64,000 nt of DNA from RZYY01 sp036794825. Its GTDB lineage: Bacteria > Bacteroidota > Bacteroidia > Bacteroidales > 4484-276. The notes under the pieces were generated by a model. It did not search any database. It was not told the DNA's origin and worked only from the letters and a program-made list of their open reading frames with translations. Position numbers and translations under genes: made by a program. Positions 17,450-27,090 of the stretch are shown here, in pieces (position 1 is the first letter of the stretch; each line of letters starts with the position of its first letter). The stretch is from positions 3,355 to 67,354 of the forward strand of contig DAIRGA010000028.1 of NCBI GenBank assembly GCA_036794825.1, in the 5' to 3' direction.

Positions 17450-17617
17450 GTTTTGATTATTTGGTTTAAAATAAAACAGTTAAAATTTTCGGGTGCAAAG
17501 AAAACATTTTTTATTTAAAATGATTCCATACAACTTCTGACGTCCCTGATTAACATAATTGTAGCAGCAGAAAAGAGGAAATTTCTTAGTCATGTAAATC
17601 ATTCAGTTTAAAAATTG

Positions 17618-17648
17618 TTGCCCAGAAAATACCAAAACTGCATTTTTG
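17618..17648 (+). promoter_or_regulatory. Candidate promoter of the porin gene
   Basis: TTG (17618-17620), 20-bp spacer, then CATTTTTG (17641-17648), seven of eight matches to a TAnnTTTG element. The ATG is at 17668. Confidence 0.45.
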
Positions 17649-17667
17649 CCACTAAAATAGAAATTTA

Positions 17668-18861
17668 ATGAAGACTTTATCTCATTTGATCCTGCTCATC
17701 TCTCTGTCTCTTATAGCTATGATGGGCTTCACACAAACCGAGCTGGATGAGCGCGCGATGAGTTTTGATAACGGATTAGGATTTAACGCACCGGATTCGG
17801 TGTTTGGGATAACCATCCGTTTCAGAATGCAGAACCGGGTTGGTTTTCAAACAGCGTCAACGGACGATTTTTCGATAGACAATGTTGATTTCAGGGTGCG
17901 CCGGCTAAGGCTAAGGTTCGATGGCTACATTCTGAATCACAACCTGAATTACTATATCCAGCTCTCCTTTTCGAGATCAGACCAGGAATGGGATGGACAA
18001 AGCGCTCCCAACATTATCCGCGATGCGATGATTTACTATCACTTTAATCCAAAATTCTATATCGGATTAGGGCAGGGTAAACTTCCGGGCAACCGGCAGC
18101 GCATCATTTCGTCGGGTCAGTTGCAATTTGCTGATCGTTCGAATGTGAACGCAGAGTTTAACATTGACCGGGATTTTGGTATTATGCTTTACTACTCGGA
18201 TAAGTTGGCCGGGATAGATTACAATTTAAAAGGAGCGATTTCGAGCGGTGAGGGTCGAAACGCACCCCCCACCGATGCCGGACTGGCTTACACTGCAAGG
18301 CTGGAGCTTCTTCCTTTGGGAAAATTTACCAATTCCGGCGATTTTTCCGAAGGCGACCTGGAGTTTGAGCCCAAACCAAAAATCTCGCTGTCGGCCGGAT
18401 ACAGCTTTAACGACGACGCTAAAAAGCGTGCGGGTCAACGTGGTACCGAACTTTATGAGCAGCGCGATCTGAAAAACTTTTACGCTGATTTTATGCTGAA
18501 ATATATGGGCTGGGCATGGCAGACCGAGTATATGCAGCGGCGGGTGGATGATCCTTTTACCTACTCCGGCGAACAAATGGTTTTTGTTTACGATGGCCAG
18601 GGATTGAGCGCGCAGCTGAGTTATTGCATGCGAAACTACTGGGAACTGGCCTTCAGGGCTGCAAAAGTTACCCCTTCGGAAAAAGTAGAGACCTATGCAG
18701 CATCTCAGGAGGAATACACGCTTGGCATCAACAAGTACATTTACCGCCATAAAGTGAAGGCGCAGGGGAATTTCAGCCTTGTAAAAACCGGCGACATTGA
18801 AAACCTCACTGCTGAAAAAGAGTTTTTTGTCGTCATGTTCCAGATTGAACTTGGGATTTGA
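17668..18861 (+). CDS. Outer-membrane porin, OprO/OprP-like
   Basis: 397 residues with signal peptide (MKTLSHLILLISLSLIAMMGFTQ). The barrel region has the layout of phosphate-selective porin O/P-type proteins: DFRVRRLRLRFDGYILNHNLNYYIQLSFSR near the start, YYHFNPKFYIGLGQGKLPGNRQR, DRDFGIMLYYSDKL, and alternating aromatic strands to the end (FFVVMFQIELGI). A passive diffusion channel; substrate not predictable. It is flanked by its own promoter candidate and a weak terminator, so likely monocistronic. Confidence 0.88.
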   Translation: MKTLSHLILLISLSLIAMMGFTQTELDERAMSFDNGLGFNAPDSVFGITIRFRMQNRVGFQTASTDDFSIDNVDFRVRRLRLRFDGYILNHNLNYYIQLSFSRSDQEWDGQSAPNIIRDAMIYYHFNPKFYIGLGQGKLPGNRQRIISSGQLQFADRSNVNAEFNIDRDFGIMLYYSDKLAGIDYNLKGAISSGEGRNAPPTDAGLAYTARLELLPLGKFTNSGDFSEGDLEFEPKPKISLSAGYSFNDDAKKRAGQRGTELYEQRDLKNFYADFMLKYMGWAWQTEYMQRRVDDPFTYSGEQMVFVYDGQGLSAQLSYCMRNYWELAFRAAKVTPSEKVETYAASQEEYTLGINKYIYRHKVKAQGNFSLVKTGDIENLTAEKEFFVVMFQIELGI

Positions 18862-18993
18862 GATGCGGCATGGAGATGATCTATTGTGAGAAACTGTAAG
18901 GTTCTGGATTAATCAGGATAACCCTGGCACATTTCACAGGTATTAGTGTTTTATTCATTTACAACGTTTAAGCTAGAATTACTAATGATTTAT

Positions 18994-19016
18994 ATCCAGC
19001 TTACATCCTGGATTTT
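18994..19016 (+). terminator. Weak candidate terminator after the porin gene
   Basis: ATCCAG (18994-18999) / CTGGAT (19008-19013) with an 8-nt loop and TTT after it. The stem is only 6 bp and lies 130 bp after the stop, so confidence is low. Nothing else recognisable in 18862-19066. Confidence 0.3.
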
Positions 19017-19066
19017 CATGAACATTTTAAAAAGAAAGGGTGTTATTGATTAGTTGAACAAAAAAA

Positions 19067-21388
19067 ATGGAACTCTATTTACCAATTCTTATCATTTTCG
19101 TTGCAGCGCTGGCAGCGCCTTTTCTGGAGAAGTTGCTCAAGGGCGCTGTAGGTTGGGTACTGGCATTATTTCCACTTGGCGCTTTCGTGCATTTTACTAC
19201 ACTTTCGCTGCTGATCGGTGATGGTGAAACGCTTTACCGATCGGTATCCTGGATTCCATTGCTTGGGATCAATTTCTCCTTCTACCTCGACGGCCTGAGT
19301 CTGCTCTTCCTTTTGCTGATCACGGGTATTGGCACGCTGGTGCTGATCTACTCGGGGTATTATATGAAAAATTACCAGCTCAAAGACCGGTTCTACATGT
19401 ACCTGATGTTTTTTATGGCCGCTATGATGGGTTTGGTGCTGACCGGAAACCTGATTACACTGTTTCTGTTTTGGGAGCTGACAAGCATCAGTTCGTTCAT
19501 GCTGATTGGTTTTTTTCATGAAAAAGACTCCTCACGGTTTGCTTCTCAACAGGCATTGCTAATCACTACCATGGGCGGTCTGGCGCTGATTTCAGGTATT
19601 GTGCTGATTAACCAGATTTCCGGAACCTATGAAATACCATACATTTTAAGTAACCCTGAAATACTTACCGGCAGCCCGATGTATCTTGCGGTGCTTGTCC
19701 TTATTCTGATGGGGGCATTTACCAAATCGGCACAGTTTCCTTTTCATTTCTGGCTTCCGGGCGCAATGGCGGGCCCTTCGCCGGTGAGTGCATTCCTCCA
19801 CTCTGCTACGATGGTGAAAGCGGGTGTTTACCTGCTTATGAGGTTAAGTCCGGCGCTGGGCGGAACTCCCGAATGGAAACTTATTCTGACGGTGGCTGGT
19901 GTTGTAACCATGTTTTTTGGAGCCTACTTTGCCCTCACCCAAACCGATTTGAAGAGAATCCTGGCCTACACCACGGTGAGCGCCCTGGGAACGTTGATTT
20001 TGCTGACCGGAATCGGTAGCGAAGAGTCCATTAAGGCTGCAATCGTATTTCTCGTAGTGCACTCGCTTTACAAAGGCTCGTTATTTATGGTTGCCGGTTC
20101 GATAGATAAAAAAACCGGAACCCGCGATCTGAATCTTCTCGGTGGTTTGAGCAAAAAGATGCCTTTCACTACCGCTGTCTCTTTGATAGCGCTATTCTCA
20201 ATGGCCGGCCTTCCGCCATTTATTGGATTTATCGGTAAGGAATTGATTTATGAAGCAAAGGATGCCATCCCTGATGCAGCCAATTTCCTGCTGATCATGA
20301 GTATCCTGTCCAACGCACTTTTGGTGTCGGTTTCAGGGATTTTTGCATGGAAAGTTTTCTTCGGACCGGCCGGCAATACTCCCATCGAACCAAAAGAAAC
20401 CCCGGTGAATTTGTGGCTGGGGCCAGCAGTGCTCGCCTTTTTTAGCCTGATCCTTGCAGTTTTTCCCGGATTTTTCACCAGCAACGTGGCTGGCCCGGCA
20501 GTAAAAGCCATCATTGCCGATGATGTCAAAGTAAAATTGTCACTCTGGCATGGGTTCAATATGATTTTGCTGTACAGTCTTATCACGGTTGTAGCTGGTG
20601 TGCTGATTTTCGCTTTCCGCCAAAGAATTGTCCCGACGCTTTGCCGAATCAACTCAGTTATTGTAAGATTCAGATTTACAGAGGTTTTTGGTAAGATGAT
20701 ATCCTATTTTCTTACCTTCACCAAAAAGAAAACGAGTATTGTTCAAAACGGAAAACAACGGCTCTATCTGCTGGCAATTTTTACTTCAACATCGGTTTTG
20801 ATTGGTTTTATGATCTTTAAATCGGAATTCTGGAAGCTGGATTTTCAATTCAGCCCGATCTCCTATTACGGTGTGGGAATATCAGTACTGATGATTGCGG
20901 CTACCCTTATCTCTGTCTTTTCGCGATCGAGGGTAACAGCTATAATTTCGATGGGTGTTGTTGGATTTGGCGTGGCGCTTATCTTCCTTTTTTACAGTGC
21001 TCCCGATGTGGCCATTACTCAGATTCTTGTTGATACGCTCATTGTGATCCTGTTCGTAATGGTAATCTATCATCTCCCAAAATTCAGGAAATTCAGTAAC
21101 AGGTCTGCGCGAATCAGAGATGGGTTTGTTTCCGTCATTTTTGGCGGCCTGATGACTTGTCTGGCACTGATATCCAATCAAGCCAACCTGTTTCCTGCCA
21201 TATCCGGCTATTTCAACGAGCACAGCTACCTTTCGGCCTATGGACGTAATGTTGTTAATGTTATTCTGGTTGATTTTCGTGCGATGGATACTTTGGGAGA
21301 AATTACCGTGCTCATTATCGCCGCGCTTGGTGTTTATTCGCTGATTACCATGAAATTTAAAGAGAGGAAAGGAGAAATTGGAAAATGA
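19067..21388 (+). CDS. mrpA: Mrp/Mnh cation:proton antiporter subunit A
   Basis: Largest subunit of the multi-subunit Na+(or K+)/H+ antiporter of the inner membrane, related to complex I NuoL. 773 residues, normal length for MrpA. The NuoL-like part (about 1-500) contains FWELTSISSFMLIGF with the conserved glutamate, QFPFHFWLPGAMAGPSPVSAFLHSATMVKAG and LKRILAYTTVSALG. The C-terminal extension (about 590-773) carries the MbhD/MbhE-like helices, including FYSAPDVAITQILVDTLIVILFVMVIYHLPKF and NVILVDFRAMDTLGEI. First gene of a seven-gene operon; its stop overlaps the start of mrpB. Confidence 0.97.
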   Translation: MELYLPILIIFVAALAAPFLEKLLKGAVGWVLALFPLGAFVHFTTLSLLIGDGETLYRSVSWIPLLGINFSFYLDGLSLLFLLLITGIGTLVLIYSGYYMKNYQLKDRFYMYLMFFMAAMMGLVLTGNLITLFLFWELTSISSFMLIGFFHEKDSSRFASQQALLITTMGGLALISGIVLINQISGTYEIPYILSNPEILTGSPMYLAVLVLILMGAFTKSAQFPFHFWLPGAMAGPSPVSAFLHSATMVKAGVYLLMRLSPALGGTPEWKLILTVAGVVTMFFGAYFALTQTDLKRILAYTTVSALGTLILLTGIGSEESIKAAIVFLVVHSLYKGSLFMVAGSIDKKTGTRDLNLLGGLSKKMPFTTAVSLIALFSMAGLPPFIGFIGKELIYEAKDAIPDAANFLLIMSILSNALLVSVSGIFAWKVFFGPAGNTPIEPKETPVNLWLGPAVLAFFSLILAVFPGFFTSNVAGPAVKAIIADDVKVKLSLWHGFNMILLYSLITVVAGVLIFAFRQRIVPTLCRINSVIVRFRFTEVFGKMISYFLTFTKKKTSIVQNGKQRLYLLAIFTSTSVLIGFMIFKSEFWKLDFQFSPISYYGVGISVLMIAATLISVFSRSRVTAIISMGVVGFGVALIFLFYSAPDVAITQILVDTLIVILFVMVIYHLPKFRKFSNRSARIRDGFVSVIFGGLMTCLALISNQANLFPAISGYFNEHSYLSAYGRNVVNVILVDFRAMDTLGEITVLIIAALGVYSLITMKFKERKGEIGK

Positions 21389-21798
21389 GTTCACAAATCA
21401 TCCAGATGTCAGCCAAATACCTCAAGCCGTTGCTATTAGCATTGTCGCTGTTTGTCCTTTACCGGGGTCACAACACTCCGGGGGGCGGATTCATCGGGGG
21501 TTTGCTTGCTGCCAGCGGTTACATCTTATATATGATGGCCTATGGCGCAAAGATAACTTTGATCAAAATGTGGCTGAAACCATTCAATCTTGCGGCCCTG
21601 GGACTTTTAATTGCCCTGGTTAGTAGCTTTTTTGGGCCAATGGTTGGTGAGGTATTTATGGCTGGCCAATGGTTTAGCTTTATGGAGATAAAACTTGGTA
21701 CCCCGACACTTTTTGATGTGGGGGTCTATCTTACGGTCACCGGAGTGATGCTGATCATTATGATTGCAATTTTTGAAAATCTTGAAACATGGAACTGA
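21385..21798 (+). CDS. mrpB: Mrp/Mnh antiporter subunit B
   Basis: 137-residue membrane protein with four helices. The signature SLFVLYRGHNTPGGGFIGGLLAASGYILY is characteristic of MnhB. It overlaps mrpA by 4 bp (ATGA) and mrpC by 10 bp, consistent with coupled translation of the antiporter complex. Confidence 0.96.
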   Translation: MSSQIIQMSAKYLKPLLLALSLFVLYRGHNTPGGGFIGGLLAASGYILYMMAYGAKITLIKMWLKPFNLAALGLLIALVSSFFGPMVGEVFMAGQWFSFMEIKLGTPTLFDVGVYLTVTGVMLIIMIAIFENLETWN

Positions 21799-22127
21799 TA
21801 ATCTCAATAGTCATCGGAGTGATGTATGCTGCCGGCGCTTACTTGCTTCTTCGCCGGAGTATAGTAAAATTGATCCTTGGAATTATCTTCCTCGGAAATG
21901 CTACCAATCTACTTATCCTTCTGGCTGGCGGGCTTACGTGGGGAGCGCCTGCATTTGTCGAAAAAGGAGCCGGGGTGGTATCGCAGGGAAGCGCGGATCC
22001 CTTACCCCAAGCGCTGATCCTTACAGCTATTGTAATTGGCTTTGGCTTAACAGCCTTTGCTTTGGCGCTGATGTACAGGTTTTACCGCATCAGCGGCACC
22101 GATGATATTGACCAGGTAACCGAATAA
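21789..22127 (+). CDS. mrpC: Mrp/Mnh antiporter subunit C
   Basis: 112 residues, three helices, related to NuoK. Seen: GVMYAAGAYLLLRRSIVKLILGIIFLGNATNLLIL and, after a periplasmic loop, DPLPQALILTAIVIGFGLTAFALALMYRFYR, the NuoK-like pattern. Placed between mrpB and mrpD with 6 bp to the latter. Confidence 0.96.
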   Translation: MELIISIVIGVMYAAGAYLLLRRSIVKLILGIIFLGNATNLLILLAGGLTWGAPAFVEKGAGVVSQGSADPLPQALILTAIVIGFGLTAFALALMYRFYRISGTDDIDQVTE

Positions 22128-22133
22128 TAAGCC

Positions 22134-23621
22134 ATGATACCATTGATTTTATTACCGGTAATTATCCCTTTGGCTACATTTATTCTGTTGCTGTTCTTCC
22201 GGCGATCGCTGGTTATCAATCAGACTGTTACTATACTCAGCGCATTTATCCAGTTTGTGGTGGGCTGTATGATTCTTATCAATGTAGCAGGCGATGGCAT
22301 CCTGGTGAGTCAACCAGGCAACTGGCCTGCACCCTTCGGAATTACTTTTGTTGCAGATCTATTCAGTGCTATCATGCTGATTTTGGCCGGGTTAATTAGC
22401 CTGGTGATAAGTATTTACTCCATTTCCGGTTTTTCAAAGGATTTTCAAAAAGGAATTTATTACCCGTTGATTTCCATTCTGATGATGGGTGTAAACGGCG
22501 CTTTTGTTACCGGAGATGTCTTCAATCTTTATGTCTGGTTCGAAGTTATGATTATCAGTTCATTCGTTCTGCTAACACTTGGCGGAACAAAAGCCCAGAT
22601 GTACGGTGGCTTGAAATACATGACCATGAACCTGATATCCTCCATGGTTTTCCTAACCGGGCTTGGGCTGCTGTATGGTCAAACCGGCACTCTTAATATC
22701 GCCGATCTCGCTCTGAAAATGAGAACGTTGGAGTCTTCTCCGCTGATAACCACTATCGCCATGCTCTTTTTCATTGCATTTGGCATAAAGGCTGCACTAT
22801 TTCCTTTCTTTTTCTGGCTACCTGCATCTTACCATACTCCGCCGGTCACGATCACAGCGCTGTTTTCGGGGTTGATGACCAAAGTGGGCATTTACGCCAT
22901 GATCCGGTTTTTCACCATGATCTTTGTGCACGATCAGCAATTCTGGCAGCCCTTGTTGCTGACTATTGGCGGCCTCACCATGGTGGTGGGTGTACTCACG
23001 GCCGCATCACAGTATGACTTACGGCGGATATTATCCTTTCACATCATAAGCCAGATAGGTTACATGGTCTTCGGTTTAGGGCTTTTCACCATTTCGGGTG
23101 TGGCCGGCGCCATTTATTTCCTCGCCCACAACATTGTGGCTAAAACCAACACCTTCCTTATGGCAGGAATAATCAATCGTATCAAAGGTACTTTTGATCT
23201 TAAAGCCCTCGGGGGAATTTACCGCACCTATCCATTCATCTCTTTACTGATGTTCATCCCGATTATGAGCCTTGCAGGGGTTCCTCCGTTGTCGGGTTTT
23301 TTTGGAAAATTGCTGTTGATCATCGCTGGTTTTGAGTCGAAACAATGGTGGATTACAGGAGTCGCCGTTTTTGTAAGCTTATTTACCCTCTTTTCGATGA
23401 TCAAAATATGGAATGAGGGATTTTGGAAAAAAGTTCCTGACGAAGACGTTCCGGCAGCAAAAAGGAGCGTTCCTTTCACGATGGTACTTCCGGTCGTTAT
23501 TCTTGCATTACTTACTGTTGTGATGGGATTTGCTGCAGAACCGTTAATAAGGTTAAGTACAGCAGCGGCCAGTCAGATGATTAATCCGGACGAATATATA
23601 CAGGCAGTTTTAGGGAGGTAA
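22134..23621 (+). CDS. mrpD: Mrp/Mnh antiporter subunit D
   Basis: 495 residues, about 14 helices, NuoM/NuoN-like ion-translocating subunit. Conserved membrane charges are visible in VYVWFEVMIISSFVLL-type (glutamate) and ITALFSGLMTKVGIYAMIR (lysine). FPFFFWLPASYHTPP, YDLRRILSFHIISQIGYM and LAGVPPLSGFFGKLLLI also fit the family. Two bp separate it from mrpE. Confidence 0.97.
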   Translation: MIPLILLPVIIPLATFILLLFFRRSLVINQTVTILSAFIQFVVGCMILINVAGDGILVSQPGNWPAPFGITFVADLFSAIMLILAGLISLVISIYSISGFSKDFQKGIYYPLISILMMGVNGAFVTGDVFNLYVWFEVMIISSFVLLTLGGTKAQMYGGLKYMTMNLISSMVFLTGLGLLYGQTGTLNIADLALKMRTLESSPLITTIAMLFFIAFGIKAALFPFFFWLPASYHTPPVTITALFSGLMTKVGIYAMIRFFTMIFVHDQQFWQPLLLTIGGLTMVVGVLTAASQYDLRRILSFHIISQIGYMVFGLGLFTISGVAGAIYFLAHNIVAKTNTFLMAGIINRIKGTFDLKALGGIYRTYPFISLLMFIPIMSLAGVPPLSGFFGKLLLIIAGFESKQWWITGVAVFVSLFTLFSMIKIWNEGFWKKVPDEDVPAAKRSVPFTMVLPVVILALLTVVMGFAAEPLIRLSTAAASQMINPDEYIQAVLGR

Positions 23622-23623
23622 TT

Positions 23624-23971
23624 ATGAAAAAAGTAACCAGCATACTGACGAAAATTTTCCGGGGAACTGGCTTCCTGGTCTATTATATCAAAGAGATGAT
23701 CCTGGCTAACCTGCTTATTGCCAGGGATATTCTCACCCCACGACCAGTTCTCACCCCTGGTATTTTAAAGTTGAAACTCGATTGTGTTTCTGACCACGAA
23801 ATACTCACTTTCTTTAATCTGTTGACGATGACTCCTGGTTCGCTGAGCATTGACATTTCAGATGACAAAAAGTATTTGTATGTCCATTTATGGAACGTTA
23901 GCGACATATCTGCCACCAAAGAAGAGATTAAAAAAACGCTTGAAAAACGTGTACTGGAGGTTTACCGATGA
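23624..23971 (+). CDS. mrpE: Mrp/Mnh antiporter subunit E
   Basis: 115 residues. Shorter than many MrpE proteins (about 150-170): only one membrane-facing segment is visible near the N-terminus (FLVYYIKEMILANLLIARDIL). The soluble region has the family pattern LTPGILKLKLDCVSDHEILTFFNLLTMTPGSLSIDISDDKKYLYVHLWNV. The usual first two helices are reduced or missing. It overlaps mrpF by 4 bp. Confidence 0.93.
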   Translation: MKKVTSILTKIFRGTGFLVYYIKEMILANLLIARDILTPRPVLTPGILKLKLDCVSDHEILTFFNLLTMTPGSLSIDISDDKKYLYVHLWNVSDISATKEEIKKTLEKRVLEVYR

Positions 23972-24258
23972 TGATTCAAAATTATTCAGTGATTGGCGTG
24001 GCCTCATTGGCGGCTTTTGCAATTCTCACCATTTCGATGATGTTTGCATTCTGGCGGCTGGTCAGGGGTCCATCGCTTCCCGACAGGGTGGTAGCGCTCG
24101 ACCTGATGGCAAATCTTACCATCGGAATGATATTCTCGCTCGTACTGTTCACAGGAGAGATTGTATATCTCGATGTGGCGGTGTTTATTGCCATGATTGT
24201 TTTTTTGGGAAACGTGGCTATAGCAAGATTTTTAAAAAGGAGGGTCAATGATCAGTGA
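23968..24258 (+). CDS. mrpF: Mrp/Mnh antiporter subunit F
   Basis: 96 residues, three helices. Contains the MnhF signature FWRLVRGPSLPDRVVALDLMANLTIGMI and then DVAVFIAMIVFLGNVAIARFL. It overlaps mrpE by 4 bp and mrpG by 11 bp. Confidence 0.96.
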   Translation: MMIQNYSVIGVASLAAFAILTISMMFAFWRLVRGPSLPDRVVALDLMANLTIGMIFSLVLFTGEIVYLDVAVFIAMIVFLGNVAIARFLKRRVNDQ

Positions 24259-24637
24259 ATGGATTGTGGCTGTATTGCTTGTTCTGGGTGCATTGTTCAT
24301 GTTTATTGCATCGCTGGGCATTGTTCGCCTGAAGGATTTTTATATGCGGATGCACGCATCCACCAAAGCGCCATCGCTCGGGATTTTTCTGATGGTGATC
24401 GGGATTATCGTTTTCTTTTTCGATTTCCGCTCCACATTTGAGGGGCTGGTAATCATACTTTTTGTTTTTTTGACCACCCCCATCGGTTCGCACATGATAT
24501 CACGGGTTGCCCACTCGATGGGAGTCGAAAAGGATAAAAATACCGTGATTGACGAGTTGGATGAGGATACTAAGCCTGTTCAGAAAAAATTTCCTGAGGC
24601 TGTAGAGAAAATCCAGGGTAGGAAAAAATATAGTTAG
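24248..24637 (+). CDS. mrpG: Mrp/Mnh antiporter subunit G
   Basis: 129 residues, three helices plus a charged C-terminal tail. MnhG pattern: LLVLGALFMFIASLGIVRLKDFYMRMHASTKAPSLGIFLM and FLTTPIGSHMISRVAH. Last gene of the operon. Its stop codon overlaps the stop of the minus-strand response regulator, so the two transcripts collide without an intergenic terminator. Confidence 0.96.
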   Translation: MISEWIVAVLLVLGALFMFIASLGIVRLKDFYMRMHASTKAPSLGIFLMVIGIIVFFFDFRSTFEGLVIILFVFLTTPIGSHMISRVAHSMGVEKDKNTVIDELDEDTKPVQKKFPEAVEKIQGRKKYS

Positions 24638-25344
24638 GAAAGGTTTGAGACCAGTTTAAAACCAATACCGTGTACGTTGATCAGTTCAACGTTTTTATCC
24701 TCCTTCAGGAATTTCCTGAGTTTGGTAACATAAACATCCATACTGCGGGCATTGAAGTAGCTGTCGTCGTTCCATATTTCCTTCAGAGCATAGCTGCGGT
24801 CGAGAACCTGGTTAAGGTTGAGCGAAAGCAGCCTGAGCAATGCCGATTCTTTGGATGTAAGTTTCTGATCTCTCTCTCTGTAAGATAACATCTGGCGGTT
24901 GAAATCAAAAATATACTCCCCGATTTTGAAGATATTGTTTCCGATTTCGCCACCTCTGCGCTCTCTTGCCCGACGAAGAATTGCCGCCATTCTCACCAGC
25001 AACTCTTCCATGCTGAAGGGTTTGGTGAGGTAATCGTCGGCCCCGAGCGAAAAACCTTTCAGTTTATCTTCCTGCATTGATTTGGCTGTAAGGAAAAGCA
25101 CGGGAATGGTTTTATCTTTTTCTCTGATCTCTTTCACCAGCGTAAATCCGTCCTTAATGGGCATCATGACATCTACGATGCAAAAACTGAAATAACCCTT
25201 TTCGAATGCCACTATTGCTTCCTGTCCGTTCACACAAAGTGTTGTTTCGTAACCTTTTACATCCAGATATGATTTCAAGACACTGCCAAGATTTTTGTCA
25301 TCCTCGGCAAGCAGTACTTTGACTTTTTGTGGTACCTTCTCCAT
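24634..25344 (-). CDS. OmpR-family response regulator
   Basis: 236 residues from the ATG ending at 25344 (an in-frame GTG lies three codons upstream). Receiver domain (about 1-120): acidic pair LLAEDDKNLG, phospho-acceptor D58 in CIVDVMMPIKDG, conserved Thr in PVLFLTAKS and Lys in YLTKPFSMEEL. The C-terminal winged-helix DNA-binding domain (about 140-236) has LTSKESALLRLL, DDSYFNARSMDVYVTKLRKFL and VHGIGFKLV. Partner of the histidine kinase encoded 78 bp upstream. It converges with the Mrp operon; target genes unknown. Confidence 0.95.
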   Translation of the reverse strand: MEKVPQKVKVLLAEDDKNLGSVLKSYLDVKGYETTLCVNGQEAIVAFEKGYFSFCIVDVMMPIKDGFTLVKEIREKDKTIPVLFLTAKSMQEDKLKGFSLGADDYLTKPFSMEELLVRMAAILRRARERRGGEIGNNIFKIGEYIFDFNRQMLSYRERDQKLTSKESALLRLLSLNLNQVLDRSYALKEIWNDDSYFNARSMDVYVTKLRKFLKEDKNVELINVHGIGFKLVSNLS

Positions 25345-25422
25345 GGAAATCACTGTTTTGGATTAATTTTTTCGAGCGTAAAATTAACAGATTTTTTAAA
25401 AAAGAAATAAAAATCTCAATTT

Positions 25423-26856
25423 TCAGCTTTTTTTTGACTTTCCTGAAAAAGGTAGATACAAAGTGAATCTGGAGCCTTTTTTCAATTCGCTCTCCACCAG
25501 GATTTTCCCGCCATGGCGTTCGACGATCGTTTTTACATAACTGAGTCCCAGGCCGAAACCTTTAACATCGTGTATGTTTCCGGTGGGCACCCGGTACAGT
25601 TTGTCGAAGATCTTTTTTTGATCCTCTTTGCTGATGCCAATTCCATTGTCAATTACCGAAATCGTAACTCCCTCGCCATAATTTCCGGTGGCAATTTCAA
25701 TCTGAGGTTTACGGGGTGAGTATTTGGTTGCATTATCCACCAGGTTGGAAATGGCGTTGGTCAGGTGCCATTTGTCGGCAAAAATAAAGGGACGATCTGC
25801 ATGAAGGCTTGTGGTTATTTTACCATCTTTAACTTCGATATGCATTCCATGGGTATGAATCACATGGTTGATGATCTCGTTAACATTCACCTTTTCGCGT
25901 TTAAGCCTGAAATCTTCTTTTTCGATGATTGCGTTCTGGAGAATTTTCTCAACAATTCCCCCAAGTCGCTGATTTTCATCACCAATAATTTTAAGGTAGT
26001 TAGCGGCAAGGGTTTCGTTATTTTTTACATCCGGATCATTCATAGCCTCACAAGCCAGTGATATCGTGGCAATCGGAGTTTTGATTTCGTGGGTCATGTT
26101 GTTTATGAAATCCGTCTTCATTTCCGAAAGCCGGTTTTGCCACACAATTACTTTGATCACATAAATAAACAGCATCACTATTATGATGATCAGAATCAGT
26201 GAGATAAGGATCATTCCGGCCGTTTGCCTGAGTAGAAATCTTGTTTTGTAAGGAAAATAAACCATGAGGTAATCAGGGTTTTCAGCCAGTTCGCCGGGAT
26301 AGAGAATGTGAATAAATGCATTGTCTAACAGTTCATCGCTGAATTGCCCGGTTTTTTCGATAACGAGCTGTTGCTTGGAAGTACTAAAAACACCAAATTC
26401 GAACTGGGTTGAGATTCTTTTTCTTTTGAATTCGGCCGTAAGTAACGAATCAAGGATGGACTTCGTAAGAACTACTTCTACATCCGGAGCCTCCGGGTTG
26501 GCAAGCATTTCATCTAAAAGATCCCTTGCCATGTATGTTTTTCGGATGATTTCCCTCACCTGGTCAGCATTTGGCCTGGTGGCAACAGTATCTTCAAGAA
26601 ACATGTTTATCGAATCAATCGAGTTGATAAACCGGTTTACGTTGGCCCGCTGAATCTGGGTGTTCCGAAGCTGGTCGTAGATTTCAATCTTTTCAAGTTT
26701 GGTAATGACTTCATTTACAGCTTCGTTAACCTTATTTTGAAAATCCATCCTTTCGACCTCAACCGTATTGATTACCCAATACACCTGCACCGCCAGCAAA
26801 CTAAGCAAGACAAAAGAGGTAACCAGGATGATGAAATTGATCAGTTTTTTGTTCAT
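25423..26856 (-). CDS. Sensor histidine kinase
   Basis: 477 residues from the ATG ending at 26856 (MNKKLINFIILVTSF, first membrane helix); the frame is open 15 codons further but without sense. A periplasmic sensor region of about 190 residues is bounded by helix 1 (about 5-30) and helix 2 (about 220-245, ILISLILIIIIVMLFIYVI). There is no obvious HAMP domain. Phospho-acceptor His near residue 256 lies in FINNMTHEIKTPIATI. The ATP-binding domain shows NLVDNATKYSP, ISVIDNGIGIS and FGLGLSYVKTIVERHGG. First gene of a two-gene operon with the OmpR-type regulator. The signal sensed is unknown. Confidence 0.95.
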   Translation of the reverse strand: MNKKLINFIILVTSFVLLSLLAVQVYWVINTVEVERMDFQNKVNEAVNEVITKLEKIEIYDQLRNTQIQRANVNRFINSIDSINMFLEDTVATRPNADQVREIIRKTYMARDLLDEMLANPEAPDVEVVLTKSILDSLLTAEFKRKRISTQFEFGVFSTSKQQLVIEKTGQFSDELLDNAFIHILYPGELAENPDYLMVYFPYKTRFLLRQTAGMILISLILIIIIVMLFIYVIKVIVWQNRLSEMKTDFINNMTHEIKTPIATISLACEAMNDPDVKNNETLAANYLKIIGDENQRLGGIVEKILQNAIIEKEDFRLKREKVNVNEIINHVIHTHGMHIEVKDGKITTSLHADRPFIFADKWHLTNAISNLVDNATKYSPRKPQIEIATGNYGEGVTISVIDNGIGISKEDQKKIFDKLYRVPTGNIHDVKGFGLGLSYVKTIVERHGGKILVESELKKGSRFTLYLPFSGKSKKS

Positions 26857-26898
26857 GTTTTGAAAGAGGAAGATGCTTTTTCCGGCATCGTCAGGGAA

Positions 26899-26927
26899 CA
26901 AAAATAGTTCTTAGAAAAGTGCTCAAA
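26899..26927 (-). promoter_or_regulatory. Promoter candidate of the two-component operon
   Basis: On the minus strand TTTG (26924-26927), 17-bp spacer, then TATTTTTG (26899-26906), an exact TAnnTTTG match, 43 bp before the kinase ATG. Confidence 0.6.
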
Positions 26928-27058
26928 GTGAATGATTAACGTAATTTAACCTCTTTTATAGACCTTTAACTTTATGAATAAACCGAAAGATCGGGCAATG
27001 GTATTTGACCGTATTTCAGAACTGATTCGTATTCGAAGTTCAGGCAAAAAAATGCAAT

Positions 27059-27086
27059 AAAAAAAGACCATCTTTAACTGATGGCC
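27059..27086 (-). terminator. Intrinsic terminator after tRNA-Pro
   Basis: On the minus strand GGCCATC, a 7-nt loop, GATGGTC (one G-T pair), then seven T, starting 5 bp after the tRNA. Confidence 0.75.
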
Positions 27087-27090
27087 TTAG

